Below, piece by piece: positions 1-7,385 of a stretch of DNA of 64,000 bases. Origin of the DNA: Borborobacter arsenicus (GTDB lineage: Bacteria; Pseudomonadota; Alphaproteobacteria; Rhizobiales; Rhizobiaceae); contig NZ_ML133510.1 in NCBI RefSeq assembly GCF_003934165.1, positions 92,810 to 156,809 of the forward strand. The letters are read 5' to 3'. Made by a program: the position numbers and the translations under genes. Below the pieces are notes generated by a model. That model had not been told where the DNA came from and ran no database searches. It saw only the letters and a list, made by a program, of their open reading frames with translations. Position 1 is the stretch's first letter; the number at the start of each line of letters is the position of its first letter.

Positions 1-1
1 C

Positions 2-1624
2 GGGTCGGTCACCTACGAACTTGTCCGATCCGCCGGAAATATCGCCGTGCATGTCGTCACGGGACAGGAACATGAACAGATCGGTGCCAAGACCGTTGCG
101 ACCCGGCCGGTGTCCACCAGCGGCGATCCATGGTCCTATCTGGTCAGCACCGGCCTGGTGGGAGCAGCACTTGGCGTCGGCCTGGTTCTCACCCGGATTC
201 TCGAGGTCCAGAATGTCGCCCTGGTCTTTTTCGCTTCCGTTCTCGTGAGTGCCGTCGCCTACGGTCTTTGGCCGGCGCTGTTCGTCAGCGCCCTTAGCGT
301 GCTTGCCTTCAACTTCTTTTTCCTCCCGCCGCTCTACACCTTCACGATCAGCGACCCAGAGAATGTGGTGGCGCTTTTCTTCTTTCTTGTGGTGGCGCTG
401 ATTGCGAGCAACCTGACGGCCAATGTCAGGCGGCAGGCCATGGTCGCGCGCAGGCGGGCCAAGACGACCGAGGACCTTTACCTGTTCAGCCGCAAACTTG
501 CCGGTATCGCGTCACTCGACGATCTGCTGTGGGTGACGGCCTCCCAAGTGGCGTCGATGTTGCAGGTCAGGGTGGTCCTTTTCCTTCCTGACAATGGTCC
601 GCTTGCCCTCAAGGCCGCATGGCCGCCCGAAGATGTGGCCGAGGAGGCGGACCTCGCGGCAGCGAAATGGTGCTGGGAGAGCAACAAGCCGGCCGGACGC
701 GGCGCCGACACGCTTCCGGGCGCACGACGCCTGTTCCTGCCGATGCGGACGGGCCGCGGGCCGGTCGCCGTCATCGGCATCGACAGCGACAAGACGGGAC
801 CGATCCTCGACCCGGACCAGAGGCGGCTCCTCGATGCGCTGACCGATCAGGCGGCGCTGGCGATCGAGCGGGTCAACCTGGCCGAGGATGTCGACAGGGC
901 GGAACGCGCAGCCGAGAAGGATCGCCTGCGGTCCGCCTTGCTTACCTCCATCTCGCATGACCTGCGTACACCGCTCGCCTCGATTCTCGGGGCGGCGGCA
1001 AGCCTCAGAACCCTATCCGGGCTGAGCGCCACCGACAGGGAGGAGCTGCTGTCGACCATTCAGGAGGAGTCCGAGCGGCTCAACCGCTTCATCGCCAACC
1101 TACTCGATATGACGCGCCTGGAATCCGGGGCGATCGCACCGAATATGAGCCTCCTCTATATCGGCGAGATCGTGGCGAGCGCGCTGCGACGGGCTGAGAA
1201 AATCCTTGCGGGCCATCGTATCGAGCGCCGCATTGCGGCCGATCTGCCGATGGTGAAGCTTGATGCGGTATTGTTTGAGCAGGTGCTGTTCAACCTGCTC
1301 GACAACGCCTCCAAATACGCGCCACCGAACTCGACCATACGCATCCAGAGCTGGAGCGACGGGACAGCGGTGCACCTTCAGGTGCTCGATGAAGGCGATG
1401 GTATCCCGAAAGAGGACCTGCCACGCATATTCGACAAATTCTATCGCGTTCGCAAAAGCGACAGTCAGCGAGCTGGAACCGGCCTTGGACTTGCTATTTG
1501 CCGCGGCTTCGTTGAAGCGATGGGTGGCCTGATCGAAGTTGCCAACCGAAGCGACCGGTCCGGAGCGGTGTTCACCATCACGCTGCCCGTGCCAGCCGAG
1601 CAGCCGGAAACGGAAGCAGCATGA
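2..1624 (+). CDS. kdpD: KdpD sensor histidine kinase, C-terminal part (5' end outside window)
   Basis: Membrane sensor kinase that controls the high-affinity K+ pump KdpFABC. The reading frame is open from base 2, so the N-terminal KdpD/Usp domains lie upstream of the window; an ATG at 47 is internal. What is visible: a four-helix membrane block (DUF4118, about nt 135-430), a GAF-like segment, the HisKA phosphoacceptor motif SISHDLRTPLAS (His codon about nt 955), then the HATPase with N box (LLDNASKYAPP), DEGDGIP and GTGLGLAI. Its stop overlaps the start of kdpE (ATGA at 1621), so the two are translationally coupled. kdpFABC presumably lie upstream. Family assignment is firm. Confidence 0.95.
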   Translation, partial: GSVTYELVRSAGNIAVHVVTGQEHEQIGAKTVATRPVSTSGDPWSYLVSTGLVGAALGVGLVLTRILEVQNVALVFFASVLVSAVAYGLWPALFVSALSVLAFNFFFLPPLYTFTISDPENVVALFFFLVVALIASNLTANVRRQAMVARRRAKTTEDLYLFSRKLAGIASLDDLLWVTASQVASMLQVRVVLFLPDNGPLALKAAWPPEDVAEEADLAAAKWCWESNKPAGRGADTLPGARRLFLPMRTGRGPVAVIGIDSDKTGPILDPDQRRLLDALTDQAALAIERVNLAEDVDRAERAAEKDRLRSALLTSISHDLRTPLASILGAAASLRTLSGLSATDREELLSTIQEESERLNRFIANLLDMTRLESGAIAPNMSLLYIGEIVASALRRAEKILAGHRIERRIAADLPMVKLDAVLFEQVLFNLLDNASKYAPPNSTIRIQSWSDGTAVHLQVLDEGDGIPKEDLPRIFDKFYRVRKSDSQRAGTGLGLAICRGFVEAMGGLIEVANRSDRSGAVFTITLPVPAEQPETEAA

Positions 1625-2310
1625 ACGGTAGTGCCACAAGAGTCCTGATCGTCGAAGACGAGCCGCCGATCCGCCGCCTGCTGCGCACCAGTCTCGCCTC
1701 ACAAGGCTTTTTGGTGACGGAGGCAGCAACAGGTCGCAGCGCGCTCGCCGAAATCGAGCGAGCCGAGCCTGACCTGGTCATTCTTGACCTCGGCTTGCCC
1801 GACATTGAAGGGAGTGAGTTGATCCGCGAGCTGCGGAACCAGGGCTCCTCGGTGCCGATCCTGGTTTTGTCCAGCCGCGCTGACGAGCCGGGCAAGGTGG
1901 AAGCGCTCGATCTCGGCGCCGATGATTATGTGACCAAGCCCTTCGGCACCGACGAATTGCTGGCCAGAATAAGAACCGCGCTGCGCCATCGTCTTCAGCG
2001 GCAAGGCGAACTTCCGCTGTTTCGCAGCGGTGATCTCTGCGTCGATCTGGTTCGCCGCATCGTGCGGGTGCGGGACGTCGAGGTGAAGCTGTCGCCGAAG
2101 GAATACGACATTTTGCGCGTGCTGGTCGCGCATGCCGGCAAGGTCCTGACCCATCGTATGCTGCTGAACGAGGTCTGGGGCGGCGAGACGGACGTCCAGT
2201 ATCTGCGCATCTATATCCGCCAGCTCAGGCAGAAGATCGAAGCCGACCCGGAGCAGCCGCGCCATATCCTCACGGAGACGGGGGTCGGCTATCGGCTGAG
2301 GGCGGAGTGA
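1621..2310 (+). CDS. kdpE: KdpE response regulator
   Basis: OmpR/PhoB-class response regulator, 229 residues, the cytoplasmic partner of KdpD. The receiver domain has the acidic pair at residues 12-13 (VEDEPP), phospho-acceptor Asp56 in LVILDLGLPD and Lys106 in YVTKPFG. The C-terminal winged helix (about 130-229) carries the usual KLSPKEYDILRVL and GVGYRLRAE segments. The start overlaps the kdpD stop by 4 bp. The last 41 bp are overlapped by the convergent small gene at 2270-2536. Known role of the family: activates kdp transcription when K+ is low. Confidence 0.96.
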   Translation: MNGSATRVLIVEDEPPIRRLLRTSLASQGFLVTEAATGRSALAEIERAEPDLVILDLGLPDIEGSELIRELRNQGSSVPILVLSSRADEPGKVEALDLGADDYVTKPFGTDELLARIRTALRHRLQRQGELPLFRSGDLCVDLVRRIVRVRDVEVKLSPKEYDILRVLVAHAGKVLTHRMLLNEVWGGETDVQYLRIYIRQLRQKIEADPEQPRHILTETGVGYRLRAE

Positions 2311-2536
2311 TTTCGATCAGGCGTGACAGGCGGTGCAACAGGACGTCGAAGCGCCGGGCCGTCCAGGGTTCGGTTTGCCGCAGGGCGACATAGGCGCGGC
2401 CGGCCAGGCGACAGGCCTTGTCGACCTCGCCGCAGGCGGCCAGCGCCGCTACGCTTTCAAGCAGTATGTCGGCCATGGGATTGTCCGGCGGCGGCTGCCT
2501 TGCTTCGCGCCCATGGCCGTGGATGCTGCAACTCAC
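2270..2536 (-). CDS. Conserved hypothetical protein, 88 aa, last gene of the nitrogen-oxide-type cluster
   Basis: Function not recognised. The predicted protein is soluble, with an alpha-helical middle (MADILLESVAALAACGEV ... ACRLAGRAYVALRQ) and a proline-rich tail, and no signal peptide. I place the start at a GTG (2536) because an AGGAAG ribosome binding site lies 6 nt upstream; an upstream ATG at 2590 has none, and an internal ATG lies at 2476. It follows the MIP18-family gene on the same strand after about 70 bp, so it is probably the end of that operon. Its 3' end runs 41 bp into kdpE on the other strand, an uncommon convergent overlap. Codon pattern looks coding. Confidence 0.6.
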   Translation of the reverse strand: MSCSIHGHGREARQPPPDNPMADILLESVAALAACGEVDKACRLAGRAYVALRQTEPWTARRFDVLLHRLSRLIEITPPSADSRPPSP

Positions 2537-2606
2537 TTGTTGCTTCCTTGCTCTGCTTGTTGGAGCGCAACCTTTTCCGAAGGCCGGCACCCGCTTGTCT
2601 CATGCT

Positions 2607-2927
2607 TCAGGCGATGCCCAGGCGTGTCCTGGCTTCCGGCGTCATCATCTGCGGGGTCCATTGCGGCTCATAGGTGAGGCTGACGTCCACGAACTCGATC
2701 CCCGGAACGGCCCATGCGCCGTCGCGGGCGCCGTTCTTGAGATAGTTCGTGGCCGGACATCCGCGCGTCGTCGTGGTCATGACGATGCTGGCCACGCCGC
2801 CTTCCTGGACGCCGACATAATAAACCAGGCCGAGCTCGATGATGTTGTCGCCGAGTTCGGGATCGATCACGAGGCGCAACGCCTCCCTGACCTTGTGGAC
2901 GAGTTCGTCCGTCTCCTCGACGGTCAT
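2607..2927 (-). CDS. MIP18/DUF59-family metal-sulfur cluster assembly protein
   Basis: 106-residue PaaD/SufT-like protein. Family hallmarks visible: EALRLVIDPELGDNIIELGLVYYV near the N-terminus and the conserved Thr/Cys segment TTTTRGCPATNYL, whose Cys is the candidate metal-binding residue. Members help load Fe-S clusters onto client proteins in the cytoplasm. ATG at 2927 is chosen because AAGGAGG sits 7 nt before it; a TTG at 2933 is too close. The start directly follows the DUF2249 gene stop (2930), so the two are tightly coupled. In denitrifying alphaproteobacteria this family is often found beside DUF2249 and NnrS-type genes, which fits here; the client is unknown. Confidence 0.85.
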   Translation of the reverse strand: MTVEETDELVHKVREALRLVIDPELGDNIIELGLVYYVGVQEGGVASIVMTTTTRGCPATNYLKNGARDGAWAVPGIEFVDVSLTYEPQWTPQMMTPEARTRLGIA

Positions 2928-2929
2928 CT

Positions 2930-3454
2930 TCAAGCCTCCTTGGCCTCGATGCGCACGAGAAGCCGGTAGGTCGTGCCATCGGGCTCGAATGCGCCCTGCC
3001 AGCGATGGCCGCGCTTGGCGAGTTCAGGCAGGAGGAAGATCGGCTCGCGGCACAGCAGCGCCGACAGCACCTCGCCGGGGTTCATCTCTTCTACGGCCGC
3101 GAGGATGCGCACCATCGGCTCGGGCGGGTCCAGTTCGCGATTGTCCATGTGGCGGGCCGGCTGCGGCCATTCTTCGTCTTTGGACGCGGGCAGCGGGGCA
3201 GGCGTTTCCTCCGGCTGGGCAGTTCCAGCCGGCGTGAACAGAACCTCCCAGTCACCGCCGCCGATCTCGCGCGCCTCGTAGGAAAACCCTTTCGAACCCA
3301 GGACGGAGAACAGGGGGATCGGCTTGAATGTCGCCAGCAGTCGAAGCCCTTCGCCCTCGCCGAGCGCCGAGACGGTCTCCATGATCTTGCCGAAGGGTTC
3401 TTCGCCGGCAGACAGCAGCGGCCGGACGTCGAGATCCACGAATGTCGTCGTCAT
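2930..3454 (-). CDS. DUF2249 protein with two tandem domains
   Basis: Protein of 174 residues made of two DUF2249 modules. The first begins TTTFVDLDVRPLLSAGEEPFGKI and continues to GGGDWEVLF; the second begins NRELDPPEPMVRILAAVE and ends near YRLLVRIEAKE, separated by a Pro/Ala/Glu linker. DUF2249 is a small alpha/beta fold of unknown biochemical role, repeatedly found with nitrite/NO metabolism and hemerythrin genes. ATG 3454 was chosen over an upstream in-frame start (3544) because a purine-rich AGAGGA site precedes it and homology starts there. It lies 22 bp after the NnrS-like gene and abuts the MIP18-family gene. Confidence 0.85.
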   Translation of the reverse strand: MTTTFVDLDVRPLLSAGEEPFGKIMETVSALGEGEGLRLLATFKPIPLFSVLGSKGFSYEAREIGGGDWEVLFTPAGTAQPEETPAPLPASKDEEWPQPARHMDNRELDPPEPMVRILAAVEEMNPGEVLSALLCREPIFLLPELAKRGHRWQGAFEPDGTTYRLLVRIEAKEA

Positions 3455-3476
3455 GATTGCATCATCCTCTTTCGGT

Positions 3477-4832
3477 TCAGATTCCCTGGACGGCAGCGTG
3501 CAGCAATGCGGGCCGGCGCGTATCGGCGGGGAAGCGGTCGTCAACCTTTACGTCGGCAAGCCGGCGAATGCGGACGAGTTGCACGACAATGCCGAGCGTA
3601 GCGACCAGCATGGCAAGTGTCATTGTTTGGAAGACAAGCGGGCGGCCCCAGAGGAGGGCGGCGGTGCCGAGCCAGACGGCGATAAAATAGAGATAGAACC
3701 ATTTTTGCGCCCGTTTCTCGATGACGAGGTCCTGCACGCGTGGCGTCGGCTTCTTGCCCAGGACAGGGCCGTAGCATTCGAGCCACGTCAGGAAGGCGAC
3801 GATCTTGTAGAGCTTGCCGAGCCCCAGTCCCGACAGCCAGCCGAAGGCGACAAGAAAGACGACTGCCGCCACCTGCTCCTGCAACCTCCCAAGGGCGAGC
3901 AGTGCGATGACGAGCATCACCGCCAGGCCGAGCGAGGCGAAGGCGAAGGTCGCCATGCGGGCGTTGAGCTCAATGATGCGCCGCTTGCGGGCGCGGTAGA
4001 GATGAAGCATGTCGCGCCCATAGAAGGCGAGGGCTGCAAGGCCAGGCAGGCCGGCGGCGAGCAGCATGAGGTTGCGGCTCCACTCCAGGCAGATGGCCAC
4101 CGCGCCGCCGATGATGGCAAGGGCAAGCGCGCAACTCCCCAGATGCAGCGCCAGGCGGCTGCCGCGTCGGTCGAGTTCGGGTGCCAGCATGAACATGGCG
4201 AGCAAGCGGTAGCTCACTCCCATGGCGGCAAAAGTGAGCCAGCCGCCGAGGCCGGCTATCGCATGGATAGGAACACCTGCGACCGTGAGATCGACCAGAT
4301 GCGGCTCGGCGACGATCCCGCCGCGAACCAGGGCAAAGATGATGCCGAGCGTGGCGGTCAAGGCCACGCCGGCCAGTGCGACAGCAACGAAACGGGCCGA
4401 CAATGGCAGCGGGCGGCCGGTGAGAAGGGTGTGGGCAAGGCCCCACACGACCAGCGCAAAGCCGAGGCCGAGAAGCGTTGCGGCCATGGGAAAGAAAGGC
4501 AGGGTGGTGTCGATGCCGCCATCCAGCCACAAGAAGCCGCACAGCAGCGAGAAAAGTCCGAGCAACAGGCAAATCAATGCCGGCAGCGGGAGCTGTTCAT
4601 TGGCGAGCGGGCGGGCAATCAATACCGGCACGAACTGGAAGAGCGCACCGCACATCAGCAGGCTCAGCCAGCCGATGGCTACGAGATGCACGATGATGAG
4701 GGTGGGCGGGGCGTCGACCGGCGCATGGGGATAGCCATAACCAGCCGTCATCAGGCCGAGTGCCGTAATGAGGGCAACAATCGCCGCGGCGAAATAGGAC
4801 ATCGTCCAGCGGGAAAGCGAGGCGCCGATCAA
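3477..4832 (-). CDS. NnrS/heme-copper-oxidase-I-like polytopic membrane protein
   Basis: Integral membrane protein of 451 residues with about 12 predicted helices. It resembles the NnrS/NorB-related group: conserved His in a membrane helix (IIVHLVAIGWLSLLMCGAL, about residues 46-64) and a second His-bearing helix (VPIHAIAGLGGWLTFAAMG). It has fewer His residues than a true oxidase, so catalytic activity cannot be claimed. The start is a TTG at 4832, supported by AAGGAG 7 nt upstream; an ATG at 4802 is the alternative. It sits between two DUF2249 genes. Inference: a heme-dependent NO-responsive or NO-protective membrane protein. Confidence 0.7.
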   Translation of the reverse strand: MIGASLSRWTMSYFAAAIVALITALGLMTAGYGYPHAPVDAPPTLIIVHLVAIGWLSLLMCGALFQFVPVLIARPLANEQLPLPALICLLLGLFSLLCGFLWLDGGIDTTLPFFPMAATLLGLGFALVVWGLAHTLLTGRPLPLSARFVAVALAGVALTATLGIIFALVRGGIVAEPHLVDLTVAGVPIHAIAGLGGWLTFAAMGVSYRLLAMFMLAPELDRRGSRLALHLGSCALALAIIGGAVAICLEWSRNLMLLAAGLPGLAALAFYGRDMLHLYRARKRRIIELNARMATFAFASLGLAVMLVIALLALGRLQEQVAAVVFLVAFGWLSGLGLGKLYKIVAFLTWLECYGPVLGKKPTPRVQDLVIEKRAQKWFYLYFIAVWLGTAALLWGRPLVFQTMTLAMLVATLGIVVQLVRIRRLADVKVDDRFPADTRRPALLHAAVQGI

Positions 4833-4889
4833 CGTAGTGCTCCTTTGTTCAGAACCGTATCGCTTGCGTAACGATCCGGAGCAGGCGGC

Positions 4890-5132
4890 TTAGGCTGCCT
4901 GCTGGAGCTTGCCGATTTCCACGCGCCACACTTCGGGCCCGCGTTCGAGATAGGTCCAGGAGAACTGTTTCGGATACTCCGCCTCGAGCTGGTAATAAAG
5001 CGGCTTCGGGTCGTGGTCATTGACCAGCACGAAGGACGAGCCGGCGGCCAGTTCATTGACGAGTTGGAAGATCTTCGCATGGCGCTGTGCCGGCACGAGC
5101 GTGCGGACATCGACAGTGTTTTCCGAGGACAT
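4890..5132 (-). CDS. DUF2249 protein, single domain
   Basis: Soluble 80-residue protein, first gene of the minus-strand cluster. The whole length is one DUF2249 module: VDVRTLVPAQRHAKIFQLVNEL, FVLVNDHDPKPLYYQLEAEYP, FSWTYLERGPEVWRVEIGKL. The aspartate/proline segment NDHDPKPL is typical of the family. ATG 5132 is preceded by AAGGAG 8 nt upstream; an in-frame ATG at 5210 would add 26 unrelated residues and overlap the operator region. Downstream, after 57 bp, comes the NnrS-like membrane gene. A 29-bp palindrome (5219-5247) lies 87 bp upstream and is the likely control site of the cluster. Confidence 0.85.
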   Translation of the reverse strand: MSSENTVDVRTLVPAQRHAKIFQLVNELAAGSSFVLVNDHDPKPLYYQLEAEYPKQFSWTYLERGPEVWRVEIGKLQQAA

Positions 5133-5218
5133 GGATTTGCTCCTTGAGATCGCAACCGCGGATGACCAGCACGCGCTCGATCGAGCCCGGTGTCCCGCTG
5201 CGGGTTTCAAGTAGCAGA

Positions 5219-5247
5219 TAAAAGATATATCTACAATATATCTTTTA
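5219..5247. promoter_or_regulatory. 29-bp palindromic operator, NsrR-like (AAGAT-N13-ATCTT)
   Basis: Perfect 12-bp inverted repeat (TAAAAGATATAT / ATATATCTTTTA) around a 5-bp centre. Its inner 23 bp, 5222-5244, begin AAGAT and end ATCTT with the same span as the NsrR consensus known from enterobacteria. It is strikingly AT-rich in GC-rich DNA and sits 87 bp upstream of the DUF2249/NnrS-like cluster. The rest of the 5133-5468 gap shows no gene; it also carries the upstream region of the small genes starting at 5469. The palindrome is seen directly; NsrR or another Rrf2-type repressor as ligand is inference. Confidence 0.65.
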
Positions 5248-5468
5248 AGGGAAGGCTGAGATTTGTGCGCGCCTTGGTGTCCAGCCCCTGATCCGAGCGC
5301 CGGTTCCTGCTCCGGCTGCTGACCCGGTTCGCGCCGGAATCGTCAGGCTTGGCACGGAACTTTTCGGCGTCTTGGGGCTTAGCAAAGAGGAACGCGTTTC
5401 AAGCGTTTTCTGCACATCGAAGCTGGCGATCCGGCAGGCTTGGATACTTCCACAAGGAGATGATGAGG

Positions 5469-5618
5469 ATGCGGCTGTTGTTTCTCGCCTTGGCGGCCTA
5501 TGCGGTGCGTCGGATCATCCAGGAGAATCTCGAAACTCCGGCCGTGCTTCCGGCGTCGTCGTCGAAGGCAGGGCGTCGACAGCCGGCCAGGCGGAAAAAG
5601 CGGGAGGCAAGGCCATGA
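5469..5618 (+). CDS. Small hypothetical membrane-associated protein
   Basis: Peptide of 49 residues starting MRLLFLALAAYAVRRIIQEN: one short hydrophobic segment followed by a Lys/Arg-rich tail (RRQPARRKKREARP). No family recognised. ATG 5469 is favoured because AAGGAG lies 9 nt upstream; ATGs at 5460 and 5463 are closer to that site. The stop overlaps the start of the next small gene (ATGA at 5615), which supports real translation of both. No sign of function beyond a likely inner-membrane anchor with a basic cytoplasmic tail. Confidence 0.5.
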   Translation: MRLLFLALAAYAVRRIIQENLETPAVLPASSSKAGRRQPARRKKREARP

Positions 5619-5779
5619 AGCCGCTGCCGTTTGTGCTCTGCCTAGCGTTATGCGCGCTCGGCGGCACGGCGGTGGGAGCCGCCGCCGGCAATCCCGATTC
5701 CGGTTTGACGATAGGGCTGGCGGCAGGCGCTGCCATTGCCAGTGTGCTCATCCTGCTTGGCGGCAAGACGACCGGATAA
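5615..5779 (+). CDS. Small hypothetical two-helix membrane protein
   Basis: Peptide of 54 residues: a hydrophobic N-terminal segment (PLPFVLCLALCALGGTAVGAAAG), a short polar turn (NPDSG) and a second hydrophobic helix (LTIGLAAGAAIASVLILLGG). It looks like a helical hairpin or a signal peptide plus one anchor. It is translationally coupled to the preceding 49-residue gene through a 4-bp ATGA overlap. Only 4 bp separate its stop from the convergent GMC oxidoreductase gene. No function assigned. Confidence 0.5.
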   Translation: MKPLPFVLCLALCALGGTAVGAAAGNPDSGLTIGLAAGAAIASVLILLGGKTTG

Positions 5780-5783
5780 CGGA

Positions 5784-7379
5784 TCAGCGGCCCGCCAAGA
5801 TCATATCCGCCGCCTTCTCCGCAATCATCAGGGTCGGCGTATTGGTGTTGCCGGAGGTGATGTTGGGCATGATCGAGGCGTCGGCAATGCGCAGCCCTGC
5901 AATGCCCCGGACATTGAGCTTCTCGTCAACGACGGAATCGGGGTCGGGACCCATGCGACAGGTGCCGACAGGATGGAAGATCGTGGTGCCGATCTCGCCA
6001 GCGGCCCGCACCAGATCCTGTTCCGTCCGGTAGTCCGGGCCGGGCTTGAATTCTTCCGGCTTATAGGGCTTGAGCGGCGCCTGATCGACGATATGCCGGG
6101 TCAGCTTGATGGAGTCGGCTGCGACCAGCCTGTCGGTTTCGGAGGAAAGATAGTTGGGGCGGATCGCCGGCTGCTTGCGGAAATCGGCGCTCTGCGCGTG
6201 TATCGATCCCCGGCTTTCCGGGCGCAGATTGCACACGCTGGCGGTGAAGGCGGGGAAGGGGTGCACCGCGTCGCCGAACTTCTCCAGGCTGAGCGGCTGG
6301 ATGTGATATTGCAGGTTCGGCGTGTCGTAGGAAGGTGACGAGCGGGTGAAGATGCCGAGCTGGCTCGGCGCCATCGCCATCGGCCCGGAGCGCTTCAGAA
6401 GATATTCCAGCCCGATCGCCATCTTGCCGAACAACCGGCTCGCCTGCTCGTTGAGTGTGCGGATGCCCGACACCTTGTAGGCCAGCCGCAGCTGCAAATG
6501 GTCCTGCAGGTTCTCGCCGACCTCAGGCCGGTCGAGGACGACGGGGATGCCTGCCTCCTGCAACACCGTCCCCGGTCCCACCCCGGAAAGCTCGAGCAGG
6601 TGGGGAGAGCCGACCGAGCCAGCGGCGAGGATGACTTCGCGACGAGCCCGCACGGTGCGCTTGGTGTCGCCCTGCACGAATTCCACGCCACGCGCAGTCA
6701 GGTTCTCGATCAGCAAGCGGCGGGCATGCGCGCCGGTTTCGACCTTGAGATTCTTGCGCCCGGCTGCCGGCCGCAGAAATGCCTTGGAGCTGTTGACCCG
6801 GACGCCGCCGCGCTGATTGACCTTGAAATAGGAGGACCCTTCATTGCTGCCACGATTGAAGTCCCGGGTGCGGGGGATGCCAGCGGCTTCGGCTGCGGCC
6901 TGGAAGGCGTCGAGAATGTCCCAATGGACACGCATTTCCTCGACCCGCCACTCGCCACCGGCCCCATGCATCTCGTCGGCGCCGGCAAAATAGTCCTCAG
7001 ACCTGCGGAAATAGGGCAGCACATCGTCCCAGCCCCAGCCGACGCAGCCTTTCTGCCGCCACAGATCATAGTCGCGTGCCTGGCCGCGCATATAGATCAT
7101 GCCATTGATTGAGGAGCAGCCGCCAAGCACCTTGCCGCGCGGATAGGCCAGCGAGCGCCCGTTGAGGCCAGGCTCGGCATCGGTGCTGAAGCACCAATCC
7201 GTGCGTGGGTTGGCGATGCAGTAGAGGTAGCCAACCGGTATGTGGATCCAGTGGTAATTGTCGCGCCCGCCGGCCTCCAGCAGAAGCACGGTGACGTTGG
7301 GGTCCCTGGAGAGACGGTTGGCCAATAGGCAGCCGGCCGTGCCGGCGCCCACGACGACGTAGTCGAATTCAGCGTCCAT
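5784..7379 (-). CDS. GMC-family FAD-dependent alcohol/choline-type dehydrogenase
   Basis: Glucose-methanol-choline oxidoreductase, 531 residues, the usual length. FAD-binding Rossmann motif VVVGAGTAGCLLANRLS at residues 8-24, GMC signature 1 around GKVLGGCSSINGMIYMRG (about 80-97), signature 2 around GSVGSPHLLELSGVGP (about 255-270), and the catalytic His region FHPVGTCRMG near 465 followed by NTNTPTLMIAEKAAD. It oxidises an alcohol group using FAD; choline, polyethylene glycol or aryl/alkyl alcohols are possible and cannot be separated by eye. No betB or betI is nearby, so betA is not claimed. It is the last gene of the liv-type operon, 6 bp after livM, so its substrate is probably what that importer brings in. 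Confidence 0.88.
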   Translation of the reverse strand: MDAEFDYVVVGAGTAGCLLANRLSRDPNVTVLLLEAGGRDNYHWIHIPVGYLYCIANPRTDWCFSTDAEPGLNGRSLAYPRGKVLGGCSSINGMIYMRGQARDYDLWRQKGCVGWGWDDVLPYFRRSEDYFAGADEMHGAGGEWRVEEMRVHWDILDAFQAAAEAAGIPRTRDFNRGSNEGSSYFKVNQRGGVRVNSSKAFLRPAAGRKNLKVETGAHARRLLIENLTARGVEFVQGDTKRTVRARREVILAAGSVGSPHLLELSGVGPGTVLQEAGIPVVLDRPEVGENLQDHLQLRLAYKVSGIRTLNEQASRLFGKMAIGLEYLLKRSGPMAMAPSQLGIFTRSSPSYDTPNLQYHIQPLSLEKFGDAVHPFPAFTASVCNLRPESRGSIHAQSADFRKQPAIRPNYLSSETDRLVAADSIKLTRHIVDQAPLKPYKPEEFKPGPDYRTEQDLVRAAGEIGTTIFHPVGTCRMGPDPDSVVDEKLNVRGIAGLRIADASIMPNITSGNTNTPTLMIAEKAADMILAGR

Positions 7380-7385
7380 TTTAAT

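Noticed and set aside
3324-4871. Plus-strand open frame of 515 codons
   Set aside because: Antisense to the NnrS-like membrane gene. Its product is a Gln/Glu/Arg/Ala-rich low-complexity chain, typical of a shadow of a hydrophobic protein.
5136-5150. TTGAG...GCAA as an FNR/NnrR box before the DUF2249 gene
   Set aside because: Spacing is TTG-N6-CAA, not the N8 needed, and it overlaps the ribosome binding region.
5354-5378. GGAAC-N16-GCTT upstream of the small membrane genes
   Set aside because: The -35 fits but the -10 does not, and the genes show no other stress link.
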